Positions 8,175-16,658 of a stretch of DNA of 47,766 nucleotides are shown one piece after another. Origin of the DNA: Methanobacteriota archaeon (GTDB lineage: Archaea > Halobacteriota > Methanomicrobia > Methanomicrobiales > Methanospirillaceae); assembly GCA_029547605.1 (NCBI GenBank), contig JAKPPB010000044.1:1-47766 (forward strand), read 5' to 3'. A program made the position numbers and the translations under genes. Within the stretch, counting starts at the first letter, position 1. Each line of letters opens with the position of its first letter. The notes below the pieces were generated by a model. That model saw only the letters and a list, made by a program, of their open reading frames with translations. It had not been told where the DNA came from and did no database searches.

Positions 8175-8840
8175 ATGATCCTTCCAGAGGAGCTCCAGTG
8201 TCTCAAGGCGATCGCGCTCCTGGGAGGCTGCAGGGGGCCGGTCAGGGTCTCCTCGCAGTCGCTCGGCGCAACGCTTGGCACCAGCCCCCAGACCGCGTCG
8301 CGCCGGCTCCAGGCCCTCGAGCGCCAGAGGCTGGTGAGCAGGACCATTGCCCCCGATGGCCAGGACATCCTGGTCACTCCCCTTGGCGAGGGCGAGCTCC
8401 GGAGAGAATACCAGGAATACAGCCGCATCTTCTCTGACCACAACGGGGTTTTTGTCCTGACAGGGACCGTCATCAGCGGGATCGGCGAGGGGAAGTACTA
8501 CATGAGCCTTGAGCCCTACAAGGAGCAGTTCAACCGGCACCTCGGGTTCGAACCGTACCCCGGCACGCTCAACATACGGCTCCTCCCGTCAAGCCTCCCG
8601 GTGCGAAAGAAGATCGAGGCGCTCGACTGGACCCGAATCAAGGGGTTCTCGACCGACGGCAGGACCTTTGGTGATGCGCGGTGCATCCCCTGCCGGATCT
8701 CGGATATTCCCTGCAGCATCATTGTGCCTGGGCGGACCCATTACCCCGACGATGTCATCGAGGTGATCGCGCCTGTCGCGCTCCGGAGGGTGCTTGGGCT
8801 CGAGGACAACGATACCGTCACCGTCGAGGTGGGGGAGTGA
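8175..8840 (+). CDS. ribK: CTP-dependent riboflavin kinase RibK with N-terminal HTH domain
   Basis: Archaeal RibK phosphorylates riboflavin to FMN using CTP. The 221-residue product has a winged-HTH-like N-terminal domain (about residues 1-85; 'LGATLGTSPQTASRRLQALE') and a C-terminal kinase domain. The latter contains 'GTVISGIGEGKYYMSLEPY', 'GFEPYPGTLNIRL' and the C-terminal 'LGLEDNDTVTVEV'. HTH-RibK fusions are known in archaea; the HTH suggests the enzyme may also regulate flavin genes, possibly its own operon, which is inference. Its stop overlaps the GTG start of ribB (GTGA), so the two are translationally coupled. Confidence 0.94.
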   Translation: MILPEELQCLKAIALLGGCRGPVRVSSQSLGATLGTSPQTASRRLQALERQRLVSRTIAPDGQDILVTPLGEGELRREYQEYSRIFSDHNGVFVLTGTVISGIGEGKYYMSLEPYKEQFNRHLGFEPYPGTLNIRLLPSSLPVRKKIEALDWTRIKGFSTDGRTFGDARCIPCRISDIPCSIIVPGRTHYPDDVIEVIAPVALRRVLGLEDNDTVTVEVGE

Positions 8841-9532
8841 TCGGGGAGGCCCTTTCGGCCCTGCGGGACGGAAAATTCATCCTCCTCTATGATTTCGACG
8901 ACAGGGAACGGGAGACCGACTTCGCGATCCGCGCCGATGCCGTCACGCCCCGGCACATCCTCCAGATGCGAAAGGACGGGGGCGGTCTGATCTGCACCGC
9001 CGTCCACCCCGTCGCTGCAAGGCGCCTCGGCCTCCCATTTGCAAGCGATGCGCTCAGGGCGATGGCGGTTGCAGAGCGGGAGGGGGACATCCCCTACGAC
9101 CGGAAGAACCACTCCTCCTTTTCGCTCTGGGTGAACCACCGCGACACCTTCACGGGGATTACTGACAGGGACCGGGCACTGACCGTAAACGCCATTGCAG
9201 AGCAGGTGAAGTGCGCGCTGAATGGCGGTGGCGCACGGTTCCACGAGACGTTCCGGACCCCGGGCCACATGGCGCTGCTCAGGGCGGCAGACGGGCTTCT
9301 CTCCGTCCGGAGGGGACAGACCGAGCTCTCGATCGCGATGGCGGAGATGGCAGGGATCACCCCCGCGGTCACCATCTGCGAGATGCTTGACGACGAGAGC
9401 GGCTACGCCCTCTCGAAGGAGGGTGCAAAGGCCTATGCACGCAGGCACAGGCTCGTCTTTGTTGAAGGAGACGAGGTACTTGATGCCTGGGATGCGTTCG
9501 TCTCGGAGGGATCGCGCCCTTCCCCGGCATGA
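8837..9532 (+). CDS. ribB: 3,4-dihydroxy-2-butanone 4-phosphate synthase RibB
   Basis: The 231-residue enzyme converts ribulose 5-phosphate to the four-carbon precursor of riboflavin. The N-terminal 'LYDFDDRERETDF' gives the acidic metal-binding loop, 'RKDGGGLICTAV' matches the substrate-binding region, 'FTGITDRDRALT' and 'RTPGHMALLRAADG' are conserved active-site segments. The GTG start at 8837 overlaps the ribK stop by 4 nt; the open frame continues upstream inside ribK but without similarity. A run of seven T's at 9552-9558 follows the stop. Together with ribK here and ribL 22 kb away, the window holds three flavin genes. Confidence 0.93.
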   Translation: MIGEALSALRDGKFILLYDFDDRERETDFAIRADAVTPRHILQMRKDGGGLICTAVHPVAARRLGLPFASDALRAMAVAEREGDIPYDRKNHSSFSLWVNHRDTFTGITDRDRALTVNAIAEQVKCALNGGGARFHETFRTPGHMALLRAADGLLSVRRGQTELSIAMAEMAGITPAVTICEMLDDESGYALSKEGAKAYARRHRLVFVEGDEVLDAWDAFVSEGSRPSPA

Positions 9533-9551
9533 ACCGGCCAGTATCCGGGAC

Positions 9552-9558
9552 TTTTTTT
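9552..9558 (+). terminator. T7 terminator after ribK-ribB
   Basis: Seven T's occur 20 nt after the ribB stop, without a strong hairpin, as is common for archaeal termination. Confidence 0.55.
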
Positions 9559-9739
9559 CATTGGCCGGGTGAAATCCCTGGATTATTCCATTGCCTCCTG
9601 CCATTTGCACGTTGTGTTCATGCATATTTCTGGATGGCCACCGGGACCTGACAACGGCGTAAACGAGGATCCCGCAGGGGTAACGGATGCACACCGGCAT
9701 GAAAACCAGCAGTGCAATAACTGGGAGAGCCCCGCACCC

Positions 9740-9745
9740 AAAAAA
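9740..9745 (-). terminator. T6 terminator after the 53-residue protein gene
   Basis: The minus strand reads CCCC, six T's, then GGG, immediately after the stop at 9754. Confidence 0.5.
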
Positions 9746-9753
9746 GGGGAGTC

Positions 9754-9915
9754 TTACTTTCCGGCAAGCTGGCGGAGCGTCTCCTCCGGGAGCATCTTTG
9801 CGATGGAGGTCTTCGTGGGGCAGCGTCCAGGCTTGATGCCGGCCTGCTTTGCGGCCTCCTTGAGTGTCTTGAGGTCGAGGTTCTTCACCATCTCCTGGAT
9901 CTCTTTGTCCAACAT
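9754..9915 (-). CDS. Small conserved-looking protein, SAP/HeH-like
   Basis: The 53-residue product is charged and helical. Its second half, '[19 protein letters not shown]' then '[19 protein letters not shown]', resembles the helix-extended-loop-helix fold of SAP/HeH motifs that often bind nucleic acid. I do not recognise a named family. The ATG at 9915 is preferred because GGTGA lies just before it and a TTTTATTT box sits 30-40 nt upstream; a longer form from 9990 would put the box inside the gene. It is flanked by its own T-run terminator, which supports a real independent gene. Confidence 0.65.
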   Translation of the reverse strand: MLDKEIQEMVKNLDLKTLKEAAKQAGIKPGRCPTKTSIAKMLPEETLRQLAGK

Positions 9916-9986
9916 ATGGTCACCAGAAAGATCTACCCTCGTCTCCTGGAAATAAAAGTTTGTGATCCCGTAGAGGTACCCCGTGA

Positions 9987-10583
9987 TCAAATCTTCAGCT
10001 GGGCAAGAGCCTCGTATACCATCTTCCGGAAGAGGCCCGGGTCGATATTGTACTCTTTCCTTGCCCGTTCCCCGTCCGGGGTCCCCGCAGAGGTCTCTAT
10101 CCTGTCAAGCGTCGCCTTCGCGCAGTCGAGTACCCACTGGTCCCGGATGTCTTTGTCAACCTGTGTAATCGACTCGCAACGGATTGAGATAAGTACCGCC
10201 CCGTCAGGGGTCTGGTAGACGTTCGGTTTTCCCACCACCGCCACAAAGCACGGCGGTTCAAGCCTCGCGACCTGCTGCATGGCCTCGGGCTGGTAGCTCC
10301 CCGCCATCACGAAGAATGTCCCGGTGGGGTCCACCACCCGCGCCCGGTAGAACATGTTCTGTTCACCCTGCTTCTTCTTCTCGGTCAGCGTCCCTGCGAA
10401 GAAGACCCGGTTGCACCGCGCCCCCGTGGGGAGGAGTATGTAACTTGGGCTTTTTTCGTCCTGGCCTTCCTTGAAGTGCACGCGGCTCTCCTTCAGCTCC
10501 TGCGCAAAGACCCTGCGGGCGGGCTCGCGCTCGAAGACGCCGTCCCTCCTCCCCGCCATGCCCTTCCCTGTCCCGTTCGTCAC
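9987..10583 (-). CDS. RPA-associated OB-fold protein (COG3390-like)
   Basis: The 198-residue product follows rpa directly and overlaps it by 4 nt (GTGA), with AGGTGG 6 nt before the GTG start. Its middle, '[18 protein letters not shown]' then '[23 protein letters not shown]', is an OB-fold strand pattern like that of RPA32/RPA-associated proteins. In archaea such partners form specific complexes with their own RPA to bind single-stranded DNA in replication and repair. The C-terminal helix (about residues 160-198) would be the interaction or winged-helix part. An ATG at 10559 is an alternative start. Confidence 0.85.
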   Translation of the reverse strand: MTNGTGKGMAGRRDGVFEREPARRVFAQELKESRVHFKEGQDEKSPSYILLPTGARCNRVFFAGTLTEKKKQGEQNMFYRARVVDPTGTFFVMAGSYQPEAMQQVARLEPPCFVAVVGKPNVYQTPDGAVLISIRCESITQVDKDIRDQWVLDCAKATLDRIETSAGTPDGERARKEYNIDPGLFRKMVYEALAQLKI

Positions 10584-11815
10584 AGTGAACCACCTGCCCG
10601 GTTGAGGAGGTCTGCCAGTTGTTCAGGCTGGTAGTGAAGGATCTCGCATGTCGAGACGAGCAGGCGGTTGTCGATCTGGCGGCCCCTGCACAAGAGGTAC
10701 CTTCCCACGAGGGCCTCGCGGAAGCGGAGGAAGACTTCATCCATTCCGAGAGGGTTGTTCTCCGCGAGTTCCCGCGCCTGGTCAAGGCTCATTCCCACCA
10801 GGCCCTCGGTCTGGGCCCTGGAGACGAGGATCTCCCGCGTCTCCTCCCCGTTGTCGAGCCATCCCTTGATCCTGAGGTCGTAGTGGTAGCGCGACTGGAT
10901 CTCGTGCACCGGGCAGTAGTTCTGCCGGGAGAGGACCCGGTTGCACCCCTCGACAGGGCAGCGCCGGACCAGCCCTGAACCCGGGGCAAGGTGCACGAAC
11001 GCCCCCTGGAACGATTCGCTGCCGGTATTGACATCGATATCCCCCTCCTCGGGAACCACGGTAGCAGTGTTCAGGGTGAGGGAGAGACGACCGTTGAAGT
11101 CGTCCACTGTCGCGTAATAGATGGTATAAACGCGTCCAGGGTTCAGTCTCTCCAGGCCCTCCTCCTTCCATAACACGAACCTGACCGCACCGCTCTCGTC
11201 GGCGATCATCCCGGACTGCAGGATCCGGTCATGGGTGGCCTCCCATTCCTGGACCACCTTGCCCCGGACGCAGGCAACACCCGGCGCAAGCCCCGCGACG
11301 GGGGTGATCTTCGGCCTGAGGGAGCCTTCGTGGGAAACCTCCCTGATCGTGGTCCCGGAATGGACCTTCAGGTTCAGCATTCCCCTGTACTCGTCAACGA
11401 CTGCAGACTCGAAGCGGTACCACTTGCCCTCATCGAGGTGGGGTGCATTTGCCCTTGACCAGACCACGAAGCGCACCGCGGCAGACTCGTCGGCCACGAT
11501 CCCGGTCTGCGCAATCGCAGGGGAGGGCGAGGCGGTAAGCGCCACCACCTTGCATTCCACGGTCACCCATTCGCCGTTTGCGAGCGCAGCGAGCGACTTC
11601 TGCTCGACAGCCCCGCCGCTCCCGCCTCCCTGGGACACGGGGAGGCCGAACTCCCTTGCAAGTTCGTTCAGCACCGTTCTCTCGGCCTCTGCGGGAGGGA
11701 CTCCGAACTCGTCAACGAGGCGCCGGAGCTTTGCTTCTATGCCGCTCTTCTCCACGGGGTGACCATGGGAGGTGATTTTCTGGGAGATTCTTTCAGCAGT
11801 GTGGGAAAAATCCAT
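10580..11815 (-). CDS. rpa: Replication factor A (RPA), single-stranded DNA-binding protein
   Basis: This 411-residue protein has at least two OB folds (about residues 80-155 and 180-255) that share the repeated pattern 'TGIVADESAAVRFVVW' and 'SGMIADESGAVRFVLW'. A zinc finger follows (Cys286, Cys291, Cys301, His304) and then a third OB-like C-terminal region. RPA coats single-stranded DNA in replication, recombination and repair. The gene lies ahead of its OB-fold partner and they are co-translated. A TTTAAG box at about 11856-11866 and GGAG before the ATG support the start. It is divergent from the DUF1858 gene. Confidence 0.94.
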   Translation of the reverse strand: MDFSHTAERISQKITSHGHPVEKSGIEAKLRRLVDEFGVPPAEAERTVLNELAREFGLPVSQGGGSGGAVEQKSLAALANGEWVTVECKVVALTASPSPAIAQTGIVADESAAVRFVVWSRANAPHLDEGKWYRFESAVVDEYRGMLNLKVHSGTTIREVSHEGSLRPKITPVAGLAPGVACVRGKVVQEWEATHDRILQSGMIADESGAVRFVLWKEEGLERLNPGRVYTIYYATVDDFNGRLSLTLNTATVVPEEGDIDVNTGSESFQGAFVHLAPGSGLVRRCPVEGCNRVLSRQNYCPVHEIQSRYHYDLRIKGWLDNGEETREILVSRAQTEGLVGMSLDQARELAENNPLGMDEVFLRFREALVGRYLLCRGRQIDNRLLVSTCEILHYQPEQLADLLNRAGGSL

Positions 11816-11907
11816 TCATACATCTCCAGGAGAGTAGTCATAGAACCAGGGGTACTTAAAGGATGCGAGTGGATGGTGAAACTGGGAAGCCGGGGTACCG
11901 CCTGCTG

Positions 11908-11918
11908 CAGGTTTATAT
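11908..11918 (+). promoter_or_regulatory. TATA box of the DUF1858 gene
   Basis: GGTTTATATGG lies about 30 nt before the ATG at 11944, close to the archaeal consensus, implying a very short leader. Confidence 0.55.
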
Positions 11919-11943
11919 GGAAATACCGGTACATACTGAGCGT

Positions 11944-12138
11944 ATGGCAATAACTGCAGACAGCACGATTTACGACCTCCTGAAAGCGAAACCCGAATCT
12001 GCAGAGGTCCTGTTCAAATTCGGAATGGGGTGCGTGGGGTGTGCCATCGCCCGCGGGGAGACCATCAAGGAGGCCGCAATGGCCCATGGCATCCCCCTGG
12101 AAGAGCTCGTGTCCGCGCTTGGCATCGGGCAGGAATAA
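11944..12138 (+). CDS. DUF1858 small redox-disulfide protein
   Basis: The 64-residue product matches the hybrid-cluster-associated redox-disulfide (DUF1858) family: 'STIYDLLKAKPESAEVLFKFGMGCVGCAIARGETI' in segments, with the CxxC pair at Cys30 and Cys33. Such proteins are small helical disulfide carriers found in anaerobes; the physiological partner is unknown. I chose ATG 11944 because a TATA-like box lies at 11908-11918 and would fall inside any longer frame. It is convergent with cbiZ, 2 nt apart. Confidence 0.85.
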   Translation: MAITADSTIYDLLKAKPESAEVLFKFGMGCVGCAIARGETIKEAAMAHGIPLEELVSALGIGQE

Positions 12139-12140
12139 CC

Positions 12141-13025
12141 CTATCGGGGCCTCCCTTTTTTCCGTTTCAGCTCGGCGAGCGGAGCCTCCGGGTGTGCGAT
12201 GAGGTAATCTGCAATCTCCGGCTCGTGCAGGAGGGTGCAGCCGCTGCAGTTCCAGACCTCGCCGTTCCTTGAGGCGCTCGCCACCCACTGCCCGAGGGCC
12301 TCGTCGCCGCAGGGATAGAACGGGCAGTAGCAGAAGTCGCACCTCTGCCCCGGGAAGTGGCAGGGATAGTAGGGACAGTCCTTCGGTACCCACTCCACCC
12401 AGTGACCCCCCTGATATCTGCTGTAGATGAAGAAGGAGGGCACATCCCTCTTCGCACGACCCTCCTGCCTGGCCAGGGCCTCGGCCACCCCGAAGGAGAC
12501 GGACTCGCGGAGGCGCATCCCTATCTCTGACGCACTCCCGGCACTCTGGTGTTGCACCTTTCCCTCGCAGGCCACGATCACGCCGTCGAGGGGACTGCCC
12601 CCCGAACGCCTTCCGGCCGAGCGAAGCGCCTCTTCCCTCGCGGCGGTCACCGTCATGATCGCTTCCAGGAGGGCGGCATCGGTCATTCCCTCGCGGCTGA
12701 TTACGACCATGCTGACTGGTACAGGGGACCCCCCGTCCCCTTGGGTTGCGCCGGCATCGAGGAACAACGTGAGGTAGTCATACTGCATGATGCAGATATT
12801 CTCCGCCCGCACGCCCCCGGTCAGAATACCGAAATATTTTTGCGGGAGCCCCTCCCTCCGCAGGACTGACTCCAGGCGGCGTGGAGAATCATCTCTGTCC
12901 GCCGGTTCTCCTCCTGCCTGAAAGAGGATTGTGGGGACGTCGTCAAGTCCCCCGGGGTTTCCGGTGCCGGCTGCACGAAAGGTGCCGCGGAGGACCAGGG
13001 TCCGGGTTCGGAAGTAGTACCTCAT
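12141..13025 (-). CDS. cbiZ: Adenosylcobinamide amidohydrolase CbiZ with C-terminal cysteine-rich domain
   Basis: CbiZ removes the aminopropanol side chain of cobinamide so that archaea can reuse it as adenosylcobyrate for B12, needed by methanogen methyltransferases. Residues 1 to about 205 match the family: 'GTGNPGGLDDVPTIL', 'YFGILTGGVRAENICIMQYD' and 'VACEGKVQHQSAGSASEIG'. The C-terminal part (about 215-275) is a cysteine-rich small domain with Cys217, 222, 229, 232, 234, 239, 260 and 263, probably metal-binding. The total of 294 residues exceeds plain CbiZ because of this tail. It stands alone, convergent with the DUF1858 gene. Confidence 0.85.
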   Translation of the reverse strand: MRYYFRTRTLVLRGTFRAAGTGNPGGLDDVPTILFQAGGEPADRDDSPRRLESVLRREGLPQKYFGILTGGVRAENICIMQYDYLTLFLDAGATQGDGGSPVPVSMVVISREGMTDAALLEAIMTVTAAREEALRSAGRRSGGSPLDGVIVACEGKVQHQSAGSASEIGMRLRESVSFGVAEALARQEGRAKRDVPSFFIYSRYQGGHWVEWVPKDCPYYPCHFPGQRCDFCYCPFYPCGDEALGQWVASASRNGEVWNCSGCTLLHEPEIADYLIAHPEAPLAELKRKKGRPR

Positions 13026-13223
13026 GCCAGGGAAGGGGTGTGAAGGAGTGGTTCACCCAGGAAAAAAGAGGGTGCGCTCTTTGTTGCATGCATGCCGAAA
13101 GAATAGGTGAGTGCCTGGCTTTCCATCAGACTGATTGGTTTTCCATCCTTTCAAGAAATACCTTTTGAGCGGGGTGCGATTCCGGGCCCAAACAGGGATA
13201 AACTCCCCCAATCAAGAGCCATA

Positions 13224-14462
13224 TCACCGGGTTCCCTTCAGGTACCTCCTCATCAGGCGCAGGGCACAGAAGTCCCCGCACATCGTACACACTCCGTCCT
13301 CGTCGCCGTTCACCCGGGCTGCCTCCGGGTCAAGCGCGAGCATGCGCTGTCCCGGCCTGTCCATCTGCGCCCTCTTCTCTGCCATCATGCGGTCCTCCAT
13401 GTCCAGGCCGAGCCTGGCGAGGTCCCCGATATGTGCCGCGATCCTCCATGCGAGGAGCCCCTGCCTGACCTGTTCGGGGGTGGGAAGCCCGAGGTGCTCG
13501 GCGGGAGTGATCGAGCAGAGGTAATCGGCCCCTGACGCACCTGCCGCACTTGCCCCGGCGCACCCGGCGATATGGTCGAGCCCGAGTGCGATGTCCGTCG
13601 GGAGCGGCCCTGCAACGAAGAGGGGGAACCTTGACGCATTTTTATAACGCCTGATGGTGGGGGCTATCCTGTCGTACCGGATGTGCCCGCCAGCCCCCTC
13701 GATGATCACCTGGACCCCGGAACGGTGAGCCTCCTTTGCAAGAGCGACATGTGCCTGCAACTCCCTGGCCTGCGCCTCGTCCCAGGCATCACCTATGCAC
13801 CCGCTTCGCGCCGAGTTCCCGAGAGAGAGCACTATTCCGTGGGACCGCATGATCCCGAGGATCTCCTGGAAGTGCTCGACAAAAGGGTTCTCACACCCGT
13901 GGTGCAGCATGAATGCCGCGGTGATGGACCCGCCCTTCGAGACGATACCAAGCACTCTCTCCTCGTTCCGGCACGATTCGATGACATCCCTGGTGATGCA
14001 ATGGATGACCATGGAACTCACCCCCTCGCGGGCTTGCGCGCGGATCGTGCCAAGGATATCATCATGAGTCATCGCCTCGATCCCGTGTTCGGCTGCGGTC
14101 TGGTAGATCGGCACGGTGGTGATCGGGACAGAAGTATGCGCGAAGATGAGGCGCCGGACCTTGCGAAGGTCCCCGCCCATCGAGAGGTCCGAAATGGTGT
14201 CTGCACCGTAGCGCTCGGCAACCACTGCCTTTTTCACTTCCTCATCGGGGGCTGAATGGACATTCGAGGTCCCGAGATTCACGTTCACCTTGATGCGAAG
14301 GCCCTTCCCGATGCCGACATACCGGTCTTTCCTCTGCATGATGACCACACTCCCGGATCTGACACGCCTCCGGAGTACCTCGGGGTCGATCTGTTCGGCT
14401 GTGGCGACCGAATGTATGGCATCGTGGTCCCTGGAGGGATCTGAAAGAAAAGACTGGCTCAT
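13224..14462 (-). CDS. thiC: ThiC-family phosphomethylpyrimidine synthase
   Basis: This 412-residue radical SAM enzyme family rearranges aminoimidazole ribotide into the pyrimidine of thiamine. Family segments include 'VNVNLGTSNVHSAPDEEVKK', 'GADTISDLSMGGDL' and 'YDRIAPTIRRYKNASRFPLF'. The C-terminal cluster motif reads CTMCGDFC, a C-x2-C-x3-C spacing, whereas the well-known bacterial ThiC motif is C-x2-C-x4-C. The length (bacterial ThiC often exceeds 550) is that of the shorter archaeal ThiC. Methanogens can have two ThiC paralogues, so a divergent role is possible. The ATG at 14462 is chosen over 14501 on similarity. Confidence 0.88.
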   Translation of the reverse strand: MSQSFLSDPSRDHDAIHSVATAEQIDPEVLRRRVRSGSVVIMQRKDRYVGIGKGLRIKVNVNLGTSNVHSAPDEEVKKAVVAERYGADTISDLSMGGDLRKVRRLIFAHTSVPITTVPIYQTAAEHGIEAMTHDDILGTIRAQAREGVSSMVIHCITRDVIESCRNEERVLGIVSKGGSITAAFMLHHGCENPFVEHFQEILGIMRSHGIVLSLGNSARSGCIGDAWDEAQARELQAHVALAKEAHRSGVQVIIEGAGGHIRYDRIAPTIRRYKNASRFPLFVAGPLPTDIALGLDHIAGCAGASAAGASGADYLCSITPAEHLGLPTPEQVRQGLLAWRIAAHIGDLARLGLDMEDRMMAEKRAQMDRPGQRMLALDPEAARVNGDEDGVCTMCGDFCALRLMRRYLKGTR

Positions 14463-14580
14463 ATGAACTGGCCCCCAGCCGCCCCTGAAGAAAAGGCACA
14501 CACCGGGGTGGATATCACACCCGGAAATCGATTGCGCGGGGTAAAAAACGAGATTGTCTCCCGGAGCAGCCTGAATGAGG

Positions 14581-14943
14581 TCACGCCAAGGTGTATCGGA
14601 CCCGGTCCTTCAGTTCCTGCTGTTTTCCTGCATTCCAGCCCGAGACTTCCTGGAGGTATCCCGTGACCCTGCTGATCTGGACCACGTCATGGCTCCCGCA
14701 TTCCGGGCATACGGGGGAGCCGCAGAGGGGGCAGTACTCGATCGCAGAGACGATCTCGTGGGAACAGTGGCAATGGTCCAGAGGACACATGATCTGGAGG
14801 TGCATGTCCCCGCAGTTCGGGCAGGGCGTCTCGTCCACGATCAGGTGGCAGGTGTGGCACTTGTACTTCCGCTCCTGGACCGGGATGTCCTCGAGGCGGC
14901 GCACGGATCTGGCCATGTCAAGCTGTTCTTTGCTCCAATGCAT
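14581..14943 (-). CDS. Stand-alone zinc protein resembling the C-terminus of anaerobic ribonucleotide reductase
   Basis: The 120-residue product ends in '[20 protein letters not shown]' followed by '[19 protein letters not shown]', which matches the zinc-binding and glycyl-radical-proximal tail of NrdD. It lacks the 10-stranded barrel of the enzyme and no glycyl-radical 'RVCGY' site is present. The rest is a string of CxxC pairs (Cys29/32, 41/44, 71/74, 79/82) plus Cys53, 58 and 60, so it should bind several zinc ions. The start is set by a TTTAAA box at 14967-14972, 27 nt before ATG 14943; the first in-frame ATG overlaps that box. Its function is unknown; it is often annotated as ribonucleotide reductase by similarity only. 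Confidence 0.8.
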   Translation of the reverse strand: MHWSKEQLDMARSVRRLEDIPVQERKYKCHTCHLIVDETPCPNCGDMHLQIMCPLDHCHCSHEIVSAIEYCPLCGSPVCPECGSHDVVQISRVTGYLQEVSGWNAGKQQELKDRVRYTLA

Positions 14944-14966
14944 ACAATACGATGGATATTTTTCCA

Positions 14967-14972
14967 TTTAAA
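14967..14972 (-). promoter_or_regulatory. TATA box (TTTAAA) of the NrdD-tail-like gene
   Basis: TTTAAA lies 27 nt before ATG 14943, which argues for that start and a leaderless message. Confidence 0.6.
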
Positions 14973-15052
14973 CCTTTAGTTTGGGCCAGATTTCGCCTCA
15001 GTCCACTCATAGGGGTCATCACCGGGATAGTCCCTCAGACAGAGTCGGATCA

Positions 15053-15688
15053 TCATCGGCGGAGGAACCCGAGCGCAGCGGCCTCCCGGGCAGGGTCCAC
15101 GGCACCGTAGATCTGCCGACCCACGATTATTGCATCCACGAGCCCTGCAATGGCGCGGGGATCCCCTCCCTGTGCACCGACACCCGGGGACCAGATCAGA
15201 CGGTCGCCGATGATTTTCCTGAGCACGCGGACTCTCTCGGGGCGGGTGGCGGGTGCGATGATGCCATCCGCACCACACCCGGCGGCCATGCGGGCTATCT
15301 GCTCTGCAACGCCGCCGGAAAAGAACTCGAGGGCCCCTGGGTGGCTCATCTCTGCCACCACCATGCACAGGCCGCCGGCGGACCGGGCAGCCCCGACACA
15401 GGCCTCGACCGAGTCCCTGCCCGTAAAGCCCTGGCAGATCAGTGCCCTGAACCCTGCTGAGAATACCTGCTCTGCGATCAGGCGGTTTGTGTTGGGGATG
15501 TCGGCCACCTTGAAATCGGCGATGAGGGGAAGACCGAGGTCGTCCAGTTCTCGTGCTACGGACAGCCCTGCCGAGAGTACCAGCGGATACCCGATCTTGA
15601 TGGCATCCAGGTGGGGGGCGCATGCGCGCGCGACAGAGAGTGCACGCTGCCGGTCAGGGACGTCCAGGGCAAGGATAAGATCCGTCAT
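15053..15688 (-). CDS. pyrF: Orotidine 5'-phosphate decarboxylase PyrF
   Basis: This 211-residue TIM-barrel enzyme makes UMP from OMP. The start '[17 protein letters not shown]', the catalytic '[14 protein letters not shown]' (D-K-x-x-D charge network, with the lysine that protonates the carbanion) and '[13 protein letters not shown]' phosphate-binding region are clear. The start overlaps the end of the deoxyhypusine synthase gene by 4 nt (ATGA), so translation is coupled although the two functions are unrelated. The long frame upstream of 15688 belongs to the preceding gene. Confidence 0.95.
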   Translation of the reverse strand: MTDLILALDVPDRQRALSVARACAPHLDAIKIGYPLVLSAGLSVARELDDLGLPLIADFKVADIPNTNRLIAEQVFSAGFRALICQGFTGRDSVEACVGAARSAGGLCMVVAEMSHPGALEFFSGGVAEQIARMAAGCGADGIIAPATRPERVRVLRKIIGDRLIWSPGVGAQGGDPRAIAGLVDAIIVGRQIYGAVDPAREAAALGFLRR

Positions 15689-16614
15689 GCAGCCATCCTC
15701 TCGAGGACCGCTGCGACCAGGAGGGGGAGCGTGATGGTCGCATCGCCGTAGACCGTGACTGCGGTCGCAGACCCCGTGATCTTTCCCCATGAGCGGGCCT
15801 CGTCGAGGGTGGCCCCCGAAAGCCCCCCGAGGTCGGGGCGGTCGCCGGTCAGCTGGACCGCGTAGTCGAATCCCCGGGGAGTCATCAGCATGCTCTGCAG
15901 GATGAAGTTCTTGGGAACTCCACCGCCGACAAGAAGCGCACCCGCCCGCTTCGCCTCAAAGCAGGTGTCGAGGAGCGGCTTGAGGTCGAGGAAGGCGTCC
16001 ACGGTGACGCGGCGGGTCTGCGAGAAGAGCCAGTACTGGAGGCCTATCATCGAGTCTGCCAGCGCAGGGCAGTACACCGGGACTCCCCTCTCTGCCGCGG
16101 AGGCCAGAACCCCTGACGGGAGGGCACGGCCGATGACTGCCAGGAGTTCACATATCTTGAGGGGTGCGTCGGCAGGCAGCCCTGAGAAGATTTCCTGCAT
16201 GAACTCCTCGAACCGTATGAATGCATCGTTTGGGAGGAAGACGTCGTAGATGCGGTTAATCTCCTCCGCCCGGAGCTCCACATCGGAACATGCGGAAGTC
16301 CCGTGGTAATGCCTGCATCCCAAGGCCTCGATGATGTCGTGGGTGAGATTGGCGCCGGTGGAGACCAGCACGTCCACGTACCCCCTCTCGACAAGGTCGC
16401 CCACGATCCTTCCCATGCCGGCAGGCACCATCGCCCCTGCAAGTCCCAAGAACTTCACCGCGTCTTCGTCCCTGAGCATGGACTCGTAGACCGAGGCTGC
16501 CCGGGCCAGGGCGCCGCCGTTGTAGGCACCCGCCCGCCCCATGGCGTCGACGAGCTCCCCGACGGTCATCCCCGCGCGGAGCGAGACCTGCTCGACCGGA
16601 TCTCCGCATTGCAT
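15685..16614 (-). CDS. Deoxyhypusine synthase
   Basis: The enzyme transfers the aminobutyl group of spermidine to a lysine of aIF5A, the first step of hypusine formation. The 309-residue product has '[23 protein letters not shown]' (in segments, NAD-binding and active-site region), '[11 protein letters not shown]', and '[12 protein letters not shown]' with the catalytic lysine near the C-terminus. Its length fits archaeal DHS. Translation is coupled with pyrF downstream. The substrate protein aIF5A is not in the window. Confidence 0.94.
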   Translation of the reverse strand: MQCGDPVEQVSLRAGMTVGELVDAMGRAGAYNGGALARAASVYESMLRDEDAVKFLGLAGAMVPAGMGRIVGDLVERGYVDVLVSTGANLTHDIIEALGCRHYHGTSACSDVELRAEEINRIYDVFLPNDAFIRFEEFMQEIFSGLPADAPLKICELLAVIGRALPSGVLASAAERGVPVYCPALADSMIGLQYWLFSQTRRVTVDAFLDLKPLLDTCFEAKRAGALLVGGGVPKNFILQSMLMTPRGFDYAVQLTGDRPDLGGLSGATLDEARSWGKITGSATAVTVYGDATITLPLLVAAVLERMAA

Positions 16615-16658
16615 GGTACAGGATATGGAGGAAGGAAGAGAAGAGTCCTTCGTCCGGG

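Noticed and set aside
9569-9955. A 128-codon plus-strand frame
   Set aside because: It runs opposite to the small 53-residue gene, has no domain and no ribosome site, and the region has terminators for both neighbours.
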